This document shows positions 59,718 to 64,000 of a stretch of DNA of 64,000 bases, piece after piece. Below the pieces are notes generated by a model. It was not told the DNA's origin. It made no database searches and saw only the letters and a program-made list of their open reading frames with translations. The position numbers and the translations under genes were made by a program. The stretch comes from Bacteroidaceae bacterium. Its GTDB lineage: Bacteria; Bacteroidota; Bacteroidia; Bacteroidales; Bacteroidaceae. The first letter of the stretch is position 1, and every line of letters begins with the position of its first letter. Where the stretch lies: the NCBI GenBank assembly GCA_902362375.1, contig CABIVS010000009.1, forward strand, positions 1 through 64,000, read 5' to 3'.

Positions 59718-60704
59718 TCAATTATTCTTATTAATCAAATTGATTACTACCTTCACCATCACGTCCTTTTCTTCCGTCCGGCTTTCGGCAATCATCAACG
59801 TAAGTGCCACAAGCGTATTGTTTCCAATCAACTTCGAACCATCGGATTTATATAATATACCGTTCTTCTCCAGAAACCAAAGAAACAAGAAAGCGGCAAT
59901 ACGCTTGTTACCGTCACTAAACGAGTGATTCTTTACGACAAGGTAGAAAAGCATTGCGGCTTTTTCTTCAATGCTTGGATAAAGTTCCTCTCCACCGAAT
60001 GTCTGATAAATGGTGTTGATAGAGCTTTTGAACGACTGATCCTTTTCATTTCCAAACAAATCACTGCTTCCGAACTTTTCCTGCAAAAGGTGAATGGCTT
60101 CCATAGCTTCTTCATAGGTGGCACGAAATTCTTCAGTAGGAGTCGTGGAGTCTACTTCCAATTGCTGGTAATCGTATTTATCCAGTGTATCCAGACCGTA
60201 AGTATAATCGGTAATCACACGCAAGAGTCCATTAGCCTCATCCAGCGTCAGTTGCTTATGCTCGATGACGTTGGAAAGAAGACGCACGGTGCTCTTCAGG
60301 TCTTCCAGTTGAGCAGCTTTGACCTGCTGATTAATGGCGTAACCCTTAATCAGGTAGTCTTTCAGGATTTTGTTCGCCCAGATACGGAATTGGGTGCCGC
60401 GCATGGAATTGACCCTATAACCGACAGAAATAATCATATCAAGATTATAATAAATAATGTGACGCTTGATAGTCCGATTCCCTTCCATCTGAACTTGTGC
60501 AATTTTTGCACAAGTTGAGTCTTTCTCCAACTCTTCCGACTTATAGATGTTATTAACATGCTTCACTATGGAAGTTCTATCCGTTTGAAACAATTCCGCC
60601 ATTTGAGCTTGATTGAGCCACACCGTCTCATTCTCCAACTTTACATCAATGGAAGTTTTCCCATCCTTCGTCTGATAAATGACAATTTCTCCTCTATTGT
60701 CCAT
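59718..60704 (-). CDS. RhuM-Fic fusion protein
   Basis: 328 aa. The N-terminal ~140 residues match the virulence RhuM domain (NETVWLNQAQMAELFQTDRTSIVKHV, HIIYYNLDMIISVGYRVNSMRGTQFRIWA), probably a DNA-binding fold. The C-terminal part holds a Fic/Doc domain with HSFSDGNKR (His260). This is the Doc-like form of the HxFx(D/E)GNxR motif; the last arginine of HxFxxGNxRxxR is replaced, as IAA follows. Fic proteins transfer AMP or phosphate to targets. A strong AAGGAGG ribosome site 6 nt before the ATG is unusual for Bacteroides and points to acquired DNA. It is convergent with the HU-like gene. Confidence 0.85.
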   Translation of the reverse strand: MDNRGEIVIYQTKDGKTSIDVKLENETVWLNQAQMAELFQTDRTSIVKHVNNIYKSEELEKDSTCAKIAQVQMEGNRTIKRHIIYYNLDMIISVGYRVNSMRGTQFRIWANKILKDYLIKGYAINQQVKAAQLEDLKSTVRLLSNVIEHKQLTLDEANGLLRVITDYTYGLDTLDKYDYQQLEVDSTTPTEEFRATYEEAMEAIHLLQEKFGSSDLFGNEKDQSFKSSINTIYQTFGGEELYPSIEEKAAMLFYLVVKNHSFSDGNKRIAAFLFLWFLEKNGILYKSDGSKLIGNNTLVALTLMIAESRTEEKDVMVKVVINLINKNN

Positions 60705-60728
60705 AAAATGCCTCCTTATTTATGCATT

Positions 60729-60765
60729 GTGTCCGTCCATTACCTTCGTAGCAATGGACGGACAC
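60729..60765 (-). promoter_or_regulatory. 13-bp perfect hairpin in the RhuM-Fic leader
   Basis: GTGTCCGTCCATT (60729-60741) is the exact complement of AATGGACGGACAC (60753-60765), loop 11 nt. On the minus strand a TACATTTG box (60767-60774) lies directly upstream, so the mRNA would begin at or in the hairpin. It is a candidate operator or RNA switch for a toxin-like gene. Confidence 0.55.
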
Positions 60766-60813
60766 ACAAATGTACAACTTTCAAAAGAAATAAAAATATA
60801 AAGCCGTTTTTAA

Positions 60814-62406
60814 TTATTTGCTCTGAAGCGTTACAATAGAACGCGCCGGAATCTGAACTGTTTTTCCACTTTTCACTGTCCTCACCGGAAGCAAATTTTC
60901 CCCTTCTTTATCCGAAGTACGATAAATCTGCCATTGCGTATTTCCTACTTTTTCTTTATGAATAGAAAACTCTTTTTCCTCATTGGCATAGTTTATAACG
61001 ACTATCACATACGTTCCATCTACGTTTTTGTAAGCAGAACACATCAATCCTTGCTGATCGGTATCGCCATCAGGGATGAAAGCGTTTGTTTGATCGAAAG
61101 CCGAAACGGATAGCCGGACTGCTCCCGGACGGATAAAACGGCTATAATTTCCTAAAGCCCACATCAATTTAGAATCTTCTACTCTACCATCCAAGAAGTT
61201 ATCGTCAGTAGTGTACTCGCGAATCAGTCCGTCTTTGTAGTCACCGCCAATGGCACGCCACCATTGCCAGCTTTCAGCTCTGGCATACACAATATCATGA
61301 TGAATGATACGTGCCACATAGAGCGCTGTCTTCATTGTACGGTCGAAACCATTTCCACCACCAATTTCTTCATCATTACCCATGATGCAAGTCTCCGTTT
61401 GCCAGAAGCCCACTTGATGTTTATCTAAGGTATCCCGCAACTGGCAGCGGATATTACGTAATTCACTTAACGGAGTCGTTGTCCAATAGCTATGTCCAAG
61501 CATCAGGCGGGGAACATTCGGAGTATCTCCTAAATATGTATCTACACTATCCGGACTGAAAAAGGCTTGAATCTGATAACCCCGTTGCCAATCTGTTTCG
61601 TGAGTGCGGAACATACAGCGATAATCGGAAGATTCATTCACTAAAATCTGCGTATCCATATTCCGGCTTACAAATTCTTTGCTTAACAAACGGACAGTAT
61701 GAGCTACTTCTTTGTTGGTTGCCGGACAACCTTCCTGTTTCGGTCCTACCCAATTCCAGTGTCCGTCCGGTTCGTTGAAAGGACAGATGTAGTTGAACTT
61801 GATGCCATCATGTTTTTCCACTCCCTGTATTACATCTGCCAGAAAACGGACGTATTTTTCATAACAATCCGGCTTCAGATTTGCCGTACCTCCACGACCG
61901 GTATTGGTTGCCAATCCGTTCTGTGTATAATGTACGGGAGGCGAGTTCAGGAAAGCCAGGAATTTATTGACTCCCCGTTCCTTTGCCAGTTTCAGAAAAT
62001 TGCGTTGTCCTTGTTGCTTGTTCCAGTCGTACATTCCATCTGCATTGAGGAAACACTCGGCTCGCATCCAGGGAGAAGCAATCTGGCTGTGCTCCCCTTG
62101 TTCCGCACTACCTGCTCCGACATTGAAACGCCAGAGGGACAGGCCGATGCCTTTCGGCTGTCCGTTCGCATCATTCTCCGTACTGAACAGCCAATCGGCT
62201 ACCTGGTTGCGTTTTTCCTCCGGCCAAAGTCCGATAAACTGCATACTCCAAGCGTCTGAAGCGCTGAAATATGCCATCGTTTGACAGGGCTTATCCGTTT
62301 CTATCTGATAACTTACATCAGGTACAGATTGAGAACATCCACCCGCCACACATACAAACAGAAAACCTAAAATCGCTACTCTCTTTTTACCTATAATCCT
62401 ATTCAT
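60814..62406 (-). CDS. GH30-family glycoside hydrolase
   Basis: 530 aa. Lipobox VAGGC (Cys24) after the signal. The GH30 barrel carries acid/base Glu212 in CPFNEPDG and nucleophile Glu338 in FWQTETCIMG, with a C-terminal beta-domain (VIVVINYANEEKEFSIHKEK). SASDAWSMQFIGLWPEEKR at the start resembles the endo-beta-1,6-galactanase/xylanase-like branch of GH30, so galactan or xylan are possible substrates; not decided here. It is followed on the minus strand by RhuM-Fic (not related) and preceded by a GH43 gene, 84 bp away. It differs from the GH30 at 14302 in both size and motifs. Confidence 0.85.
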   Translation of the reverse strand: MNRIIGKKRVAILGFLFVCVAGGCSQSVPDVSYQIETDKPCQTMAYFSASDAWSMQFIGLWPEEKRNQVADWLFSTENDANGQPKGIGLSLWRFNVGAGSAEQGEHSQIASPWMRAECFLNADGMYDWNKQQGQRNFLKLAKERGVNKFLAFLNSPPVHYTQNGLATNTGRGGTANLKPDCYEKYVRFLADVIQGVEKHDGIKFNYICPFNEPDGHWNWVGPKQEGCPATNKEVAHTVRLLSKEFVSRNMDTQILVNESSDYRCMFRTHETDWQRGYQIQAFFSPDSVDTYLGDTPNVPRLMLGHSYWTTTPLSELRNIRCQLRDTLDKHQVGFWQTETCIMGNDEEIGGGNGFDRTMKTALYVARIIHHDIVYARAESWQWWRAIGGDYKDGLIREYTTDDNFLDGRVEDSKLMWALGNYSRFIRPGAVRLSVSAFDQTNAFIPDGDTDQQGLMCSAYKNVDGTYVIVVINYANEEKEFSIHKEKVGNTQWQIYRTSDKEGENLLPVRTVKSGKTVQIPARSIVTLQSK

Positions 62407-62490
62407 CTATAATCTTCCATTATTCAAATCATACAATATAATTCCGTCCTGAAACAACCTGACCATCTACCAAAATCAAGAAAGATATTA

Positions 62491-63489
62491 TCAAGGAGTA
62501 GGTATTACCTGCTTAATGCTCCCATCTTCATTAAATTCCATACGATCTATACATACTTCACGATGAACACCGGGATCACTTTTCAGATAATTCTTATTGA
62601 TGCGATGATAAACAATATACCACTTATCAGTGCCGGGAATTTGCAAAACAGCATTATGAGCAGGACCATATATTTCCTTTTCCGGGTTTTGAATCAGCAC
62701 AACTGGATTATCAGCCACTTTAATCGGTCCCAAAGGTGATGTTGAAGTGCCATAAGCTACATGATAATTGGGAGAACCAGTATCATCTACCGACCACATA
62801 AAATAATAAAGCCCGTTACGGTAGAATACATAAGCCGCTTCACGATAAGCATAATCCTGCAAAGTACCTCCTACGGGAGTCATCACTGTGACTGTTTCCT
62901 TCTTTATGGAAACCATATCCTCATTCAGCTCCGCACCTGCCATATAACCATTTCCCCAATACAGATAAGACTTCCCCGAAACCGGATCGGTAAACACATC
63001 CACATCTATTTGCTGACCGTTTCCGGTGGGTGAATCCGTTACGATGGGACGTCCCAAATCAACAAACGGCCCGGTGGGAGAATCGCTCGTAGCTACTCCG
63101 ATCTGTTTTCCTCCTCCTGCTTTCGGATGACCGCTGTAGTAAAAGAAGTATTTATATTCTCCTCCTATCAACTTCTCCTCAATACAAGGCGCCCACGCAT
63201 TACCATCCGCCCAAGGTACTTGGTCTGATTTCAGATCCAGCATTATCCCTTCATCCCTCCAATCCTTTAAGTCAACAGACGAAAAAACGGTAAAATACCA
63301 ACCACCCCATCCGGGCTGTCCGTCTGTGGTAGAATAGATATAGTATTTCTTAGTCCTGTTGGAATATAAAATTTCAGGATCAGCATGGAAACCTGGCAAC
63401 ACAGGATTACCAGACAACGAGAAAGCGGGCAGCGTCACTGCCAACATCAAGCCGATTGTAATCAAAGTTCGTTTAATAGGTACTATCAT
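62491..63489 (-). CDS. GH43-family glycoside hydrolase
   Basis: 332 aa, catalytic domain only. Signal peptide ending AFS. The propeller is shown by VLPGFHADPEI (base Asp), a middle Asp in QQIDVDVFTD and REAAYVFYRNGLYYFMWS (acid Glu), with YGPAHNAVLQIPGTDKWYIVYHR, the conserved histidine blade. This set resembles GH43 subfamilies active on galactofuranose or arabinofuranose, but the substrate is not settled. It sits between the DUF3823-like lipoprotein and GH30 on the minus strand, likely one operon; the PUL core lies to the right of the window. Confidence 0.82.
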   Translation of the reverse strand: MIVPIKRTLITIGLMLAVTLPAFSLSGNPVLPGFHADPEILYSNRTKKYYIYSTTDGQPGWGGWYFTVFSSVDLKDWRDEGIMLDLKSDQVPWADGNAWAPCIEEKLIGGEYKYFFYYSGHPKAGGGKQIGVATSDSPTGPFVDLGRPIVTDSPTGNGQQIDVDVFTDPVSGKSYLYWGNGYMAGAELNEDMVSIKKETVTVMTPVGGTLQDYAYREAAYVFYRNGLYYFMWSVDDTGSPNYHVAYGTSTSPLGPIKVADNPVVLIQNPEKEIYGPAHNAVLQIPGTDKWYIVYHRINKNYLKSDPGVHREVCIDRMEFNEDGSIKQVIPTP

Positions 63490-63566
63490 ATTTTCATTAG
63501 TTGGATAAAAAGGGGAAATATCAGGTTGTGATACTCCCCCTCCGGTATTTACACTCTTGATACTAT

Positions 63567-64000
63567 TTATTTCAATGCTACTTTAATAGATTGACTGTAA
63601 CAATATTCCGATGATTTGTCTGATTTGACTCCTACACGGGCATAAAGATAGGATTCGTTTATCAAACCATTCGGGATCTCAATTTCAGCAGTGTTTTCCT
63701 GACCGAGTGATACTGTATTACCCAACTTCAACTCTGCTTCTTTCTGTTTCTCATCCGTCAAAACACCTGTACCCAGATAGATACCTACATTCTCCATATT
63801 GGCATCAGCAACCACTTTATTAATAGTAAACCGTGCGGCAACCTTGTTGCCGTTTCTGGCAAAAGATACGTTTCTAACAGAGAAATACGGTGTCACAGGA
63901 ATATCCTGCACAGTGTTTCCTTTCACTGTAATATAAATTGTGTCATTAGAAGGTCTTTCCCAAGGAGCATTACCCATACGCACCAATTTATAATCACCAT
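63567..64000 (-). CDS. DUF3823-like lipoprotein, C-terminal part (runs off the window)
   Basis: At least 144 residues are visible; the frame stays open to base 64000 (GDYKLVRMGN.. upstream of the first start codon), so the N-terminus and lipobox lie beyond the window. The text DTIYITVKGNTVQDIPVTPYFSVRNVSFAR and NVGIYLGTGVLTDEKQKEAEL fits the second domain of DUF3823 proteins, SusE-like partners encoded after SusD. A role in surface glycan binding is inferred from that position, and the rest of the PUL should follow upstream on this strand. Confidence 0.7.
   Translation of the reverse strand, partial: GDYKLVRMGNAPWERPSNDTIYITVKGNTVQDIPVTPYFSVRNVSFARNGNKVAARFTINKVVADANMENVGIYLGTGVLTDEKQKEAELKLGNTVSLGQENTAEIEIPNGLINESYLYARVGVKSDKSSEYCYSQSIKVALK

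Overview
The window looks like chromosome of a gut Bacteroides. The evidence is the TAnnTTTG promoter element (with TTTG about 20 bp upstream) ahead of many genes, the near absence of Shine-Dalgarno sequences, SusC/SusD pairs, a hybrid two-component sensor, and many SPII lipoproteins in polysaccharide-utilisation loci (PULs). The second PUL has the gene content and order of a xyloglucan utilisation locus of the type described in Bacteroides ovatus, so B. ovatus or a close relative is the best guess. Species cannot be fixed from the sequence alone.

Layout. 1-78: 3' end of a group II intron (domain V visible). 105-4219: two small envelope proteins, an MscS-type channel (-) and a Na+/Ca2+ exchanger (+). 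4290-23068: a first PUL-like region with a DUF4832 lipoprotein (-), DUF2264 protein, alkaline-phosphatase-superfamily phosphodiesterase, SusC, SusD, GH30, Ig-like surface lipoprotein, GH130 mannosylglucose phosphorylase, Na+/solute symporter and a calcineurin-phosphoesterase/PQQ-propeller fusion. Four of its promoters carry the same ungapped operator, an 8-bp direct repeat with a 21-bp period overlapping the -33 box, so these genes form one regulon although no regulator is encoded among them. 23118-28210: housekeeping run (GNAT-like protein, DNA topoisomerase IV subunit B, coaD, S41 protease). 28293-32474: TonB-dependent receptor with STN domain, ECF sigma factor and FecR anti-sigma factor.

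32771-57586: xyloglucan-type PUL. On the minus strand it runs GH43, SusC, SusD, SusE-position surface protein, GH5 with two BACON domains, HTCS regulator, GH31 with PA14, GH2, GH3; a second GH3 is divergent on the plus strand. Together these would bind and cut the beta-1,4-glucan backbone at the surface, import the oligosaccharides, and strip galactose, arabinose, xylose and glucose in the periplasm under HTCS control. 57600-60800: small accessory island with repeats, an orphan ORF, an HU-like protein and a RhuM-Fic protein. 60814-64000: start of a third glycan locus on the minus strand (GH30, GH43 and a partial DUF3823-like lipoprotein).

The two most interesting non-coding signals are the four-promoter operator and a pair of related intergenic elements (32601-32745 and 58503-58643). 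These two share a ~36-bp head followed by four inverted units at ~22-bp spacing in an a-b-a'-b' order, but the units have completely different sequence in the two copies.
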